A stretch of DNA of 64,000 nt from Branchiostoma floridae (taxonomy: Eukaryota; Chordata; Leptocardii; Amphioxiformes; Branchiostomatidae), in the NCBI RefSeq assembly GCF_000003815.2, contig NC_049991.1, positions 11,229,001 to 11,293,000 on the forward strand, written 5' to 3'. Made by a program: the position numbers and the translations under genes. Numbering within the stretch: the stretch's first letter is position 1; each line of letters starts with the position of its first letter. Below are positions 51,401 to 61,364 of this stretch, in pieces. The notes under the pieces were generated by a model, which was given only the letters and a program-made list of their open reading frames with translations, made no database searches and had not been told where the DNA came from.

Positions 51401-53754
51401 GCATGAACACGTTGTTGGCACATGGGGCATCAGTCAACGTGACATCAAACTACTTTCTTGTCGGTGTGACGCCATTGCACTTGGCCACCAAGTCAGGATG
51501 TGAACACTTGATCAAGCTGTTGGTCACCCACGGGGCAGATGTGTACCTTACGGATGAGAATGGGCGGAGGGCTTCTGACTGGGCTAACTCCGCTGGCAAA
51601 AATACCGGCTGCTATCGGTATCTAAAATATGCAGAAAGTAAGTACACTGTCATTGGGCTGAAATGTACAGTGAAACCTGCTCAAGAAGACCACTCAGGGG
51701 AGCAATAGAATCTGGTCCATATATACAGGTGGTCACGGTAGACAGAAATATTATTAACTTGTGCCAATGGGAAAAATTATCTGAGGGACCACCAAAATTG
51801 GTTGGCTGGTCCTTTTGTATAGATGGTCACTTGTACAGGTTTGACTGTAAGTTATGAACTGTAGCTATACTATAGAACAATGTGCTTTACACTGAGAGAA
51901 TGACCATTTAGTCTATGTTCCCTTTGTACCTGGCTTGAGCACCAGGTGCACTGTTTCCTACGAAGGGGCAACTATGCCGAGCGTGTCGGTGCCGGTGCTC
52001 CAGTCTACCTGGCCGCCGTGCTGGAGTACCTCACAGCTTGCATATTAGTATTCACTGAAAGAAACATGATGACTCACATTCCTTCTTTGCATAGGCCAAA
52101 ACCTTGGGTCATATTTTGACTTACATGTAACAAGCCTGCTGGTTAGCAAACATTCAACAGCAAGCAGGTATGGTCTCCTTATGCACTGTAACATCCTCTT
52201 GACTTGGGAGTACTGTATTAAATTCACCGGTATCTGCAATGGGAGATTTGAGTAAGCAATCTCTGAATGTGGTTAGTTATGGCATACTTAAAAAGCTTTC
52301 CAGTGGCTTTATGGTTACCCGAATTTGCCCCATGTGGTCTGATGTGAAGCTGATGCAAATTATTGAGAAGCTGGGTTCTTGTTGTGGAATTACAAATTAG
52401 ACCAAACCCTTTTGTGGCCCAATCTGGGTGATTTATAATCCACGTATGGATTTACAAGGATCATAAAATCAAGTCTTTGCCTTTCAAAGTATCTACTGAC
52501 AAAGCATGCAGGAAGAAATATGATACTAGTGCCATTTTATATATAGTGTTCTGATGGCCAATTCAAGACAAAGTGCTGGGCAATGAAATATCTGAAACCT
52601 GTATCAGAGTGGCCATTGGCTGTTTTTACGAATTCAAATAGTTCTGTGCCTTATTCATTTTGGATCACCTGATCTACCGGTAGGATCTTATCTTATTTAT
52701 TAGGTATCATCAATGTAGTGAAAACCTTATAGAAATAGCATAAAATATGTAGAAAAGAACAATATGAAAAAAAGTTTTATTATCCTACCTACACCCTCTT
52801 GACAACATCACAATACAGTGCTGATATATCATGCGGTGTCACTGGGTACTGATTAATCTATGCTTCTATACTCAACAGATTGACAGTATGATAAATGTTG
52901 TGAGGATTTGTTATCCAGACCTGGACAATATCTATTTACAGATAACCCAATCCTCTTGTTAGTAATTTCTGTTGTAAAGATGTAATTATGTTTTACACAA
53001 ATTATTTTCTGCACAACTGACAGCTAAATAAGGGCTGTCATTTGTAAGATACTGCTGAGGTCGTTGAAGTATCTTGTACACTCCTGAAATAAAATTGAAT
53101 ATGATTTTGCCTCCTTCATGACGAGGAAGAGGTTTCTATCAAAATATCATCATCTTTCATGTACAGTCATAATTTCAATCTAGACGAATTGATATGGCAC
53201 TAGGTATGCTTTTGCAGGAGTGTGAATGTAACAAATGTATGATTGAAAGACAGTTGAACGTAACATGATTGAAATTTCATGCCAAGAATGTTACTGAAAC
53301 ACAAAATGGACCGCAGGTGTATCAGAGCTGTTATGTATGCTGCATGCATCTCACCTCTCATGCGCAACATTTTCTAGACATGTTTTCCAGTCTCTGAGGA
53401 TTCTTCAATTTCAATTCACTCAATCAATGCTGCTCCAGAGGCAGGGTTCTCATTTTTCATGTGGGACCGTAATTGAGTAAGCTTCAGCAGAATGTATAAC
53501 CTGCGATAACCTACTGTCAAGGGCATGGGGGCTTAAATATTATTAGAGGCTATCTAGTGTTTTACATTTTACATCTCTCGACCATTGATGAAACCACATT
53601 CTCCCGTTCTCCTCCCCCAGGTAACCCCCGGCCCCTGGTGTACCTGGCCAGGTGGGCCGTGCGGAAGACTCTGGGCAGGAAAAGACTGCAGCATATCAAC
53701 GACCTGGCTGTCCCACCGAACCTGGTCAGCTTCCTCTGGTACAAGACCAACTGA
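45261..53754 (+). CDS. Ankyrin repeat and SOCS box protein (ASB-like)
   Basis: Join of 45261-45459, 49979-50153, 51108-51637 and 53621-53754; phases agree, 345 aa. All junctions are GT-AG. About seven or eight ankyrin repeats are seen (for example [77 protein letters not shown]) and then a C-terminal SOCS box: BC box [15 protein letters not shown] and Cul5-box region [17 protein letters not shown] proteins are substrate receptors of cullin-5/elongin B-C ubiquitin ligases; the ankyrin part would choose the substrate. I cannot assign an ASB number. The protein starts [10 protein letters not shown], a likely N-myristoylation site. An in-frame ATG at 45168 is possible but less likely. Confidence 0.93.
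45981..46132. repeat. Fold-back MITE with CAGTACTGT ends
   Basis: About 150 bp. The left CAGTACTGTGAATGCATTTA mirrors the right TGCATTTACAGTACT, with inner TTTCGCGGT/ACCGCAAAA pieces also mirrored. AT- and CpG-containing, no coding capacity. Confidence 0.72.
47007..47080. repeat. Mini inverted-repeat element (CTCCA-ended family)
   Basis: Perfect 18-bp inverted repeats CTCCAAGCAGAGGTTGAG (47007-47024 and 47063-47080) around a 38-bp middle. AGGAACAAC occurs directly on both sides, a possible 9-bp target-site duplication, though the right copy is offset by a few bases. Confidence 0.7.
49979..50153 (+). CDS. ASB-like exon 2
   Basis: 175 nt after a TGTTATTGCAG acceptor; codes two ankyrin repeats. 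Ends in phase 2 at a GTCTGT donor, which is weak, but the joined codon (Arg) restores the repeat [11 protein letters not shown]. Confidence 0.92.
51108..51637 (+). CDS. ASB-like exon 3
   Basis: 530 nt, the main ankyrin block, about five repeats, from [15 protein letters not shown] to [19 protein letters not shown]. Acceptor TTTTTATTCTAG, donor GTAAGT. Confidence 0.95.
51946..52038 (+). pseudogene. Histone H2A gene fragment in ASB-like intron 3
   Basis: 93 bases that match H2A codons for residues of the histone fold without indels (five mismatches against 56601-56509). The translation reads [20 protein letters not shown] and [10 protein letters not shown]. Neither end extends into more histone sequence and there is no start codon, so it is a relic and not a gene. 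Orientation is plus, while the nearby H2A gene is minus. One mismatch changes the conserved Arg of HRFLRR to Cys. Confidence 0.88.
53621..53754 (+). CDS. ASB-like exon 4 (SOCS box)
   Basis: 134 nt after CTCCTCCCCCAG. Codes [20 protein letters not shown] and [20 protein letters not shown], then KTN and a TGA stop. The BC box fits the elongin-C consensus; the Cul5 box has Ala where Pro is usual in LPxP. Confidence 0.93.
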
Positions 53755-56236
53755 TGGAGCAGGCAGCCATCTTTACTAGTATATTTTCTGGCCTCACAGA
53801 CTGCTGAAAAAATGATGATATTGATTGGTCTGATCAAGTCTGGGAGCACAGTAAGGAAGCTTATTAAGAATGCCATGCATTTTTGTGACTGCTCCAAGGA
53901 ACAGAGATTGGCTCTTGAAATAGCCTAGAAGACTTCTTTCTTAATTTGTGTAGCCTGAGAACAACAGGAATAGATAGATGTGGCCTTCTGAATGCCAGTA
54001 GTTTGTACCAACAACTTGAATGGAAATTTTCAATAGGATTGAAATGTATCTTGATATTTGATACACATGAGCTTGATGGCACAACATGTTATCTATCTAT
54101 GGACAACCCTCTTGCTGACAAGAGGCACCTTCCAGAATAATGCTGATAAACAATCACATCAAATGTGGGTGTTATTCACATGTAGCTTTTCTAAATTGAT
54201 GTCTCTGGTGTGACTTGCATAGTGATGTCAAATTTAGAGGAGGGAAAATGATCATGTTTATAAGTTTAAAAGGATTGTAAGAATTTTCAAAAAGAACTTG
54301 TCTTGGGTAGATGCCATTGACTTGATTAACCTTATAAAAACATTACTAACAGATGGCCGACTGAGCTGTTGAATATTTCCAACCGAACATTATGCAGTAA
54401 CATAAACATGAAAAGCATTTTTGTTCTGTTGTACTTTGCAACCTTACAGCTTTACAGTTCTGTATTTGTGGATGATGAATATTGTTGCATCAGCAAGATT
54501 TGTAGATTTACTTTTCCCTAAGGAAGCCATGTTTAAACTGATGTCCCAAGATGGACCAGCAACATACATGTACTCTTCAATCGTACAGCATTACGATTCT
54601 ATATGTGGATGATGAATATTGTTGCATCAGCAAGACTTTCTGTAGATATACTTTTCCCAAAGGAATCCACTGTTAAGCCCATGTCCCAAGATGGACCTTG
54701 AATGCTGGCAACTGAAACCAAAAACTGAAGGTCAGTCTGTATTATGTTATCACAGAGATTATAAGTGATCACACAAATATTCATGCCATGTCTCTTGATC
54801 TTTACCTTGGCTTGGTTCAAGCAATTAGCATAGGTTGTTAGGATTGAAAGATGCCACCATACATACTGAAAACTGCAATCATGTAATGAAGATTAATTCA
54901 AGGATGGGTCAGCATGCTATTGTGCTGAAACCTGTGCACATGTAGTGTTCTTTGCTGTGCTGGGCCACATGGAAAATTTACAAAACTCTTATTTTTCATC
55001 AGCCACAGGTCATGAATTATTCAAAGTGGATTTTCAGCTGCTTTGTATTATGTGTTATGTATGTCTGTATTTTTTCTTCTTTTAGTGATCATTTTTCTAA
55101 ATCCATATGACCAAACCCTGATGGACCGTTGTCTGTGGCTGTCTGCACTACTCTCTAGCCACAGCCACAGCCTGTATTATTATAAAGCCAGAGAACCGTG
55201 GCATACATACTGCATCAAGTACACCTGTTTTACCACCCCATCCATTTGATATGAAGAAATTCAATGTAGTCATAGACTCATAGATACTTTTGATGCAGTA
55301 ACACCAAGTATAGAACTTTGCTGACTACTTATGCTAAATTTTAATACATACATAATTACATTGTATGTCAATAATGATCTGCCAACAGCTGATAATGTTT
55401 TATCTGTATCAAAGTATTAGATGATTGATAGTAGTTAACAAGGAAAATATGAGTGAAATTTTGGTTGTCACAGTAATTTGCTTGAATGTGTGAAGGCAAT
55501 ACTTAATTCTCTTGAGGAACCTACATGCTGATTCACGATGGGATCAAGATTTGAAGTAGTGTAAATGCACTATCATGCTATTGAATGAATATTTGTGGCT
55601 CTATTAACAAAGACTGCTTGTCATAAAACCTATGATCAACATTCCATTGTTGCAATACCAATTGTTTAAGTTGAAAATTTCATAAGACGATATCAAACTT
55701 CTTGTGTGCTAGTATTTCATTCCAAGGGGATAGCTTAACTATCTGATAAAATGATTAATAGTGACAAAATGGGATGCTCCAATACTATTCTGGTGGGGGG
55801 TAGCATCAGCATAAAGTTCCATATTTCTTAAGCAAAATTAGCTCATACCTAGTAGGTAGAATTATGGTAGAGGGGGGGGGGGGGGCACTGGTTTGCCAGT
55901 TTGCTATGGTTCCAGGAAAGTACTTTCAATTGGTAAACTGTTAAACGTTCACCATGAAAGGGAGTCTCATCCAGACCAGTTTCTCCCAAATCACTTCAGT
56001 GTCGGTGGTCAAAGATGGCGGATGCCATTTGAAACATCTGACCGTTTCGAAAATCATATCCTATTACCTGGATGTATCACTTTCATCCATGCACTACTCA
56101 TCTACTTATCTCCATAAAGTGATGCACCTGTGTGATCTTGACTTAGAGCAGACACCTGCAACTGATTTGCAACACGACTAACTACCTAACAAGTTAATCG
56201 TGATAAGATTTATAGTTCTTCTGGAAAGATATGGGT
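53755..56236. other. 3' UTR of the ASB-like gene and intergenic
   Basis: No second gene was recognised. The 3' UTR of the ASB-like gene starts here; its end is not clear. It contains a 137-bp tandem duplication (listed) and a run of about 15 G at 55871-55886. The AAGATGGCGG string at about 56012 resembles a YY1 site, without other support. Confidence 0.45.
54445..54697. repeat. Two-copy tandem duplication, period 137 bp
   Basis: The segment with GTGGATGATGAATATTGTTG at 54468 recurs at 54605, and TGTCCCAAGATGGACC ends both copies. The copies differ by scattered substitutions, so the duplication is not new. It lies in the ASB-like 3' UTR or just beyond. Confidence 0.85.
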
Positions 56237-56252
56237 GGCCCTGAAAAGGGCC
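56237..56252 (-). terminator. Histone 3' stem-loop of H2A
   Basis: GGCCCTTTTCAGGGCC followed by ACCCA on the minus strand, 25 bases after the stop codon. This is the SLBP-bound processing signal of replication-dependent histone mRNA. It is identical to the H2B stem-loop. Confidence 0.97.
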
Positions 56253-56277
56253 GGGGTTATTCTTGCTCAAGGTCTGT

Positions 56278-56688
56278 TCAATACTCCTGACTTTGACTAG
56301 ACTTCTTGCCCTTGCCCAACCCTGCAGCTGTCTTCTTGGGCAGAAGCACAGCGTGGATGTTGGGCAGCACACCTCCCTGAGCGATAGTCACACCGGACAG
56401 AAGCTTGTTTAGCTCCTCGTCGTTACGGACGGCCAATTGGAGGTGACGGGGGATGATTCTAGTCTTCTTGTTGTCACGGGCAGCGTTGCCGGCCAACTCG
56501 AGGATCTCAGCGGTCAGGTACTCCAGCACGGCGGCCAGGTAGACTGGAGCGCCGGCACCGACACGCTCGGCATAGTTGCCCCTGCGTAGGAAACGGTGCA
56601 CACGGCTGACGGGGAACTGCAAACCTGCCCGAGACGAGCGGCTCTTGGACTTCCCCTTGACTTTTCCTCCCTTACCACGAGCAGACAT
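56278..56688 (-). CDS. Histone H2A with H2A.X-type C-terminus
   Basis: Intronless, 136 aa, start [10 protein letters not shown], complete histone fold with [40 protein letters not shown] and [20 protein letters not shown], and the acidic patch residues ([13 protein letters not shown]). The tail ends KKSSQSQEY: Ser133-Gln-Glu-Tyr is the SQE-aromatic motif phosphorylated by ATM/ATR-type kinases in H2A.X. It has a TATA box, shares a promoter with H2B, and ends in a stem-loop, so it is expressed as a replication-dependent histone. The frame is open further upstream, but the Met at 56688 is the family start. Confidence 0.97.
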   Translation of the reverse strand: MSARGKGGKVKGKSKSRSSRAGLQFPVSRVHRFLRRGNYAERVGAGAPVYLAAVLEYLTAEILELAGNAARDNKKTRIIPRHLQLAVRNDEELNKLLSGVTIAQGGVLPNIHAVLLPKKTAAGLGKGKKSSQSQEY

Positions 56689-56750
56689 GTTTGAAATGAA
56701 CGTTGGACCGTTAGAGCGTGTTGAAAAATGACAAAATGGCTGCAAAACAA

Positions 56751-56757
56751 ATTTATA
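56751..56757 (-). promoter_or_regulatory. TATA box of H2A
   Basis: TATAAAT on the minus strand, 63 bases before the H2A start codon. Confidence 0.8.
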
Positions 56758-56889
56758 CCAACATAGGGGATCCAGACAGACATACTGACTGACCAATCAG
56801 ATACCAGTAACTATTTATTCACCAATCAGCACTGGAGAAGTCTATATGCTTTCTAACACGTCCGTGTGGAACAGCGCCAGAATCTCAAA

Positions 56890-56897
56890 ATTTGCAT
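56890..56897 (+). promoter_or_regulatory. Octamer element of H2B
   Basis: ATTTGCAT, the Oct-1 site of H2B promoters that drives S-phase expression, 10 bases before the H2B TATA box. Confidence 0.82.
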
Positions 56898-56906
56898 AAA
56901 CTTTGA

Positions 56907-56912
56907 TATAAA
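56907..56912 (+). promoter_or_regulatory. TATA box of H2B
   Basis: TATAAA, 54 bases before the H2B start codon. Confidence 0.8.
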
Positions 56913-56965
56913 TACTGTTCGACCCATCGTGTACGTCACCACATAACATTTACGCGTGTGTCGAG

Positions 56966-57331
56966 ATGCCGCCAAAAGGAGGAGGAAAAGCCGCCAAGAA
57001 GGCCGGAAAGGCCAGGCCTGCTGGGGCCAAGGGCAAGAGGAGGAGAAAGAGGAGGGAGACCTTCGGTGTCTACATCTACAAGGTGCTCAAGCAGGTGCAC
57101 CCCGACACCGGTGTCTCCAGCAAAGCCATGGGAATCATGAATTCTTTCGTCAACGACATCTTCGAGCGTATCGCCGCTGAGGCTTCCCGCCTGGCTCACT
57201 ACAACAAGCGCTCCACCATCAGCAGCCGGGAGATCCAGACCGCCGTGCGCCTGCTGCTGCCTGGCGAGTTGGCCAAGCACGCCGTCAGCGAGGGCACCAA
57301 GGCCGTCACCAAGTACACCAGCTCCAAATGA
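56966..57331 (+). CDS. Histone H2B
   Basis: Intronless, 121 aa. A basic Gly/Lys/Ala-rich tail ([20 protein letters not shown]), the HBR basic segment [10 protein letters not shown], and the histone fold: [59 protein letters not shown]. The C-terminal KYTSSK has the Lys (116) matching the Bre1/RNF20 ubiquitination site. It pairs with H2A in the nucleosome and is divergently transcribed from the neighbouring H2A gene. Confidence 0.98.
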   Translation: MPPKGGGKAAKKAGKARPAGAKGKRRRKRRETFGVYIYKVLKQVHPDTGVSSKAMGIMNSFVNDIFERIAAEASRLAHYNKRSTISSREIQTAVRLLLPGELAKHAVSEGTKAVTKYTSSK

Positions 57332-57353
57332 ACCTTCATCTCTCCTGAATCCC

Positions 57354-57369
57354 GGCCCTTTTCAGGGCC
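57354..57369 (+). terminator. Histone 3' stem-loop of H2B
   Basis: GGCCCTTTTCAGGGCC followed by ACCCA, 22 bases after the stop. A purine-rich CTCGAAAGGA about 13 bases further fits the histone downstream element. Confidence 0.97.
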
Positions 57370-57539
57370 ACCCACATCTTCTCGAAAGGACTGTGTCTAT
57401 CAACTAGCTACAAAAATACATAAGATAGATTAGACAATACCCTGCACTATATCATCTCGATATATTCTGTAGATATAGATCCCAATAAGATGTATATTAT
57501 GATGTCGACCATAATGTTAGCTTAGTACCTTCAATTAGT

Positions 57540-57652
57540 TAAATTGTATCTTGTTGTCCCTGCATATGTCTGTTATGTCTGTTATCAGTGACCTGTACCT
57601 AGCCCGTCGAGGCATGAATGTACAATAAAGGTCTTTCATTCATTCATTCATT
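57540..57652 (+). mobile_element. Possible retroposon 3' tail ending in (ATTC)n
   Basis: The end TGTACAATAAAGGTCTTTC runs into four or so ATTC units. LINE families of the CR1/L2 kind often end in such short repeats. Only the 3' end is recognisable and no reverse-transcriptase frame is present. The AATAAA at 57624-57629 could alternatively serve H2B. Confidence 0.45.
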
Positions 57653-58001
57653 ATATGGAAATAATTATCACGATTTTCCCCATCAATCTCTTGCTTGCTG
57701 AGTGCAAGGCTGATTTCAGTGACCGACAACGAAGTGTACTGCCTCGTGTGTTCACGTTTTTACGAAGTTCTAGAAATTCTTCTTTATCACAAGGCCATGT
57801 AACGTTAAGAGTCTAAAAGTCTGTGAATGAATAAAGTCATGATGGAAAAATGCCAACAAGTTATCGTTCTTGCAACCATTAACAGGAAGCATATTATTCT
57901 ATTTATTGATAAATTACTTGTAACAGGAAAAAATGTGACGGTTTAATTTGCTGACGGATTCTTCTGAAATAACGTTACATTCTCCTATGATGGATAACGT
58001 T

Positions 58002-58166
58002 ACATTTTATTAATCTCCAACCAGATCCACGGTGCGTAATGTATAGTATCAAACTTCCCGTAACACTTCCGGTGCCCGTTTGACTCCCTTAGCCGGCTAT
58101 ACTCCCTGGCCAGCTTTGATACTATGTTATGGCACCGTAGGATCTGCTTGGAGATTAACATTTTAT
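58002..58166. mobile_element. Inverted-repeat element with 9-bp target-site duplication
   Basis: The element 58011-58157 starts TAATCTCCAACCAGATCC and ends with the inverted GGATCTGCTTGGAGATTA; CGGTGC and TAGTATCAAA are also mirrored inside. ACATTTTAT lies directly on both sides (58002-58010 and 58158-58166). Same end motif as the elements at 6.1, 41.1 and 47.0 kb. A non-autonomous DNA transposon; the 9-bp duplication would suit a Mutator-like origin. Confidence 0.82.
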
Positions 58167-58252
58167 AACAAAAAGTCCATGGCTATAATCCATCCAAAAA
58201 TCCACCCGCGTCAGACCAATATTCAAATTCGTCCAAACTTGACGATTACCTC

Positions 58253-58382
58253 NNNNNNNNNNNNNNNNNNNNNNNNNNNNNNNNNNNNNNNNNNNNNNNN
58301 NNNNNNNNNNNNNNNNNNNNNNNNNNNNNNNNNNNNNNNNNNNNNNNNNNNNNNNNNNNNNNNNNNNNNNNNNNNNNNNNNN
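58253..58382. other. Assembly gap (130 N) between near-identical flanks
   Basis: 130 N. Both sides carry the same stretch containing ATTCAAATTCGTCCAAACTT (left copy 58186-58252, right copy about 58453-58506), so the gap may join two copies of a repeat or two haplotypes of one sequence. Confidence 0.95.
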
Positions 58383-58754
58383 ACCCTCCCATCCATCAGG
58401 CTGTTTGGATTCGTCCATTCCATAGTAACCGCTTCTGTGACACGCCAAAAGAAAATCCATCCGCCGTCAGACAAATATTCAAATTCGTCCAAACTTGACG
58501 ATTACAACAGCTTTTGATACAAATCAATGACAAAAAGACACATGAAATTAAGTTTGACGCGTATTAGATATACTGAACCGAGGTAAACCTAGAAAGAACT
58601 TGGGAACTACTTCCGCTTCTTGCGCATGAATATACCAAAAGAAAGTGTGTTGTGCGAACCCAAATATTGTCCTCAGCCAGAGAGACACAGTTGTGGAAAC
58701 TACGCGATCACGACTCAGGAGACCTGAGAGGTCTCTGGGCTGCTCTGCACCAAG

Positions 58755-61364
58755 ATGTCGTCTGATGACGTGGCTAAGAGCGTTGGGAGAAAGCTGTGAG
58801 TATTGGGGACCGTGTTGTATCATTTACGACCGAACAGTTGTCAACAGGGACCCTGAAAATGGCAACTGTTTATGTGCTATAATTTACACCTCTCGTCTTG
58901 CACCATTCAACCTATATTCAGGACAGGTGGTTGTCCATTTAATGCCTAGGTTATCATGATGTGTGTTCTTGAAGAATCATGAGACAGCTTCATTATTAAT
59001 GCAGGTGGTTCATTGTGTATAAATCGGTATTCAGACCACATAAATGATGGATTGGGTCGGCCCAGGTAAAACATGTAATCATGTGTCTGCAGCACAGGTG
59101 TCAAAACGAGTACAGGATATGTTTGTGATTTTTACGGGATACTAGAGCCTGAGAGAAGTTGCCATAGAAAATTCCGAAAGCTACAACAAGCATTTGATCA
59201 AGGCAAAAGACAACATTGAAAACATCATCTATCAAATGACTGTATAGAAACTCTACAGTACATTCCTAGAAATGTAGCAGCCATAGTACATTGTGGAAGT
59301 TGAAGATTGTTTTACACTTGATGTCTGATAATCAAGATACAAACAACACACAAAGGACCAAGGATATTATATTGTCGTTAAAAGGACCAAGGATTTACAT
59401 TCTCAAAGCATGAATGTTCTGTTATCCTTGTTGGAATCACACATGAAATGAGGTTTTGTTAGTTGCATTGGTACATATTTCCGTTACCACTGAACGAAAC
59501 AAAGCCATGTCCTACTGCGTGTACATGAACAAGCACAGTCAAACAAAAGCTAAGTGCTATTGATAATGTTTTCCTTTTGGAAGTTCTAACATTAAGTTGT
59601 TATTTAGTATCATCATCAGGAAATGTGTTACAGCATGGAGTAAGGCCCACAGCAACACCACACTATCTTGTTGCCTTGGCTTCATTACCAAATGTAGTTG
59701 TTGACCTTTACAAAGCATAGTCATTTTTGTCCCCACAGGGTTCTTGAATCTACATTTATCTGCCAAATTATTATAGTATAAATGAATTGATATATCATGT
59801 AGCAATCTGAATAGATTTGACGACAAAGGAGTTAACGGCAAAGAAGTTAAGCACTGACCCCTGATATATATAAAGTATAAAATTTTGACTAAAAATCTTT
59901 GGCATGCAATTGCAAAAGGAGATACTGACATACTGTACAATCTATCTCCTTCCGAGGCTCCTAACTCACATATTTCCACATTTCTTTCCAACACTTACAA
60001 AATTGCCAGTATAGATTATTAGATATAACATGGATAGAAGAAATGTGAAAGAATCATTTTTAGTTACATTATAACTAAGTTTTATTCTCCCCTTTGACTG
60101 TAGATAGTCAAGTGGTTTTGTGAAATTACCTCTGACAGGGGCTCCAGGTCCTGATGTGTATCCAGATGTACTGTAATTTACCAGTCAAGCATCTAAATTC
60201 AATCATGGCTCTCTAAAAGGAAAAATGCATCTAGACAATCAGTTCAGTTCATCCTCTGAGACTGAGAGGTGACACAGCAGTCGCCACAAATGCCTGTCCA
60301 GCATGATGGAGCGAAGCTTCTCGACCTGTAGACCTTATTTTGATGAAAGATTTTGGGATGCAATAAGTGAATCTCTATTCTCTACCAATGATTTAGAAGT
60401 TGCTTCAATGCCTAGATGATGGGGGTGGCTAGATATTAGGACTCGTACTACTCATAGCCCAACATTTAGATAGTTTGTGCCTCAGGGTTACATATAGTAA
60501 ATTATATTACAAATAATGGACCCAGACAGGTGTAAATGATTCTTTCCTATGGTTACCAGACAAACAAAGTATTATGATACAAGTCAATTAGTCTGATCAA
60601 GGCTATCGTATTGTTCTTGGTGTGATGTATTGCCTCCAGCATAATGGTCAAATGCCTTCTTGGAAATCACTTTGAGTCAATTGTTTTAAGACAGTACCTT
60701 TCTATTGTATGGTGTATTGTTAGTGTTCAGATAGTCTCTACATTATCTGATTGAAATTCAGCACTTCACCAAAGTCTATTCTATATTCAGGACAAGTTTG
60801 CTTGTCTTCCATGTCAGCAGCTCCTGAGAAAGAATGAAGTAACCAGTTTTGTTACTCAAAGTCAAAGCCTCCTGAGACAAGAAAAAGACTGCTGTCACTT
60901 GCTATTTTCCATTTCAAACTGCCTTCCATCACAAAATGGGTGGCATGGTGCATCTTGAATAGAAGTTCTGTTGCATAGGAACTCACTTTGAACAGTGCTG
61001 GCAGTCACATTGCCAGAATAAAAATGTACCACTTAGTTACACTGCAATGCTGTCTGAATAATCTGATGGAAACATGGATATTCCAGTCCAGGTTCAGGGC
61101 CTTCAGGCCAGTGTTTATAGTAAGTTATACAGCCCGTAGGAATCAGAAGGTGGTTACCAAGCTGAATGTATACAAAACAAATTAGGCACTCAATAAGCCT
61201 GTTCAGTTTATGTCACTATTATAACACGTTGTGGGAAATGTCCTTCATTGATGTCTTTCTGTTTATCATTTAGGAAATACTACATGCAGATCAAACGCAG
61301 GGAAGATGGTTTTGACCTTTCAGGAGCTTACCTTCCGCAACAAGACTACCCACCCCTCAAGCCG
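58755..61364 (+). CDS. First two coding exons of an unrecognised gene (3' end outside window)
   Basis: Join of 58755-58795 (41 nt) and 61274-61364 (91 nt). Exon 1 has A at -3 and reads MSSDDVAKSVGRK, then a GTGAGT donor. Exon 2, after TTATCATTTAG, reads KYYMQIKRREDGFDLSGAYL and PQQDYPPLKP, then GTAAGT. The joined codon is Leu and the frame stays open in phase 0. The product starts MSSDDVAKSVGRKLKYYMQI; no signal peptide or membrane segment. I do not recognise the family. Support is the matching splice phases and protein-like composition; the remaining exons lie beyond 64000. Confidence 0.55.
58796..61273 (+). other. Putative intron of the unrecognised gene
   Basis: 2.5 kb, AT-rich. No exon, RNA gene or structured repeat was recognised. 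Confidence 0.45.

Larger units (their letters stand above)
56689..56965. promoter_or_regulatory. Divergent H2A/H2B promoter
   Basis: 277 bp between the two start codons. Seen: H2A TATA (TATAAAT, minus strand, 56751-56757), two CCAAT boxes (56793-56797 and 56822-56826), the octamer ATTTGCAT (56890-56897) typical of H2B promoters, and the H2B TATA (TATAAA, 56907-56912). Order and spacing are those of classic histone pairs. Confidence 0.9.

Noticed and set aside
58155-58517. Open frames on both strands around the third gap
   Set aside because: They consist largely of N and of a duplicated non-coding sequence.
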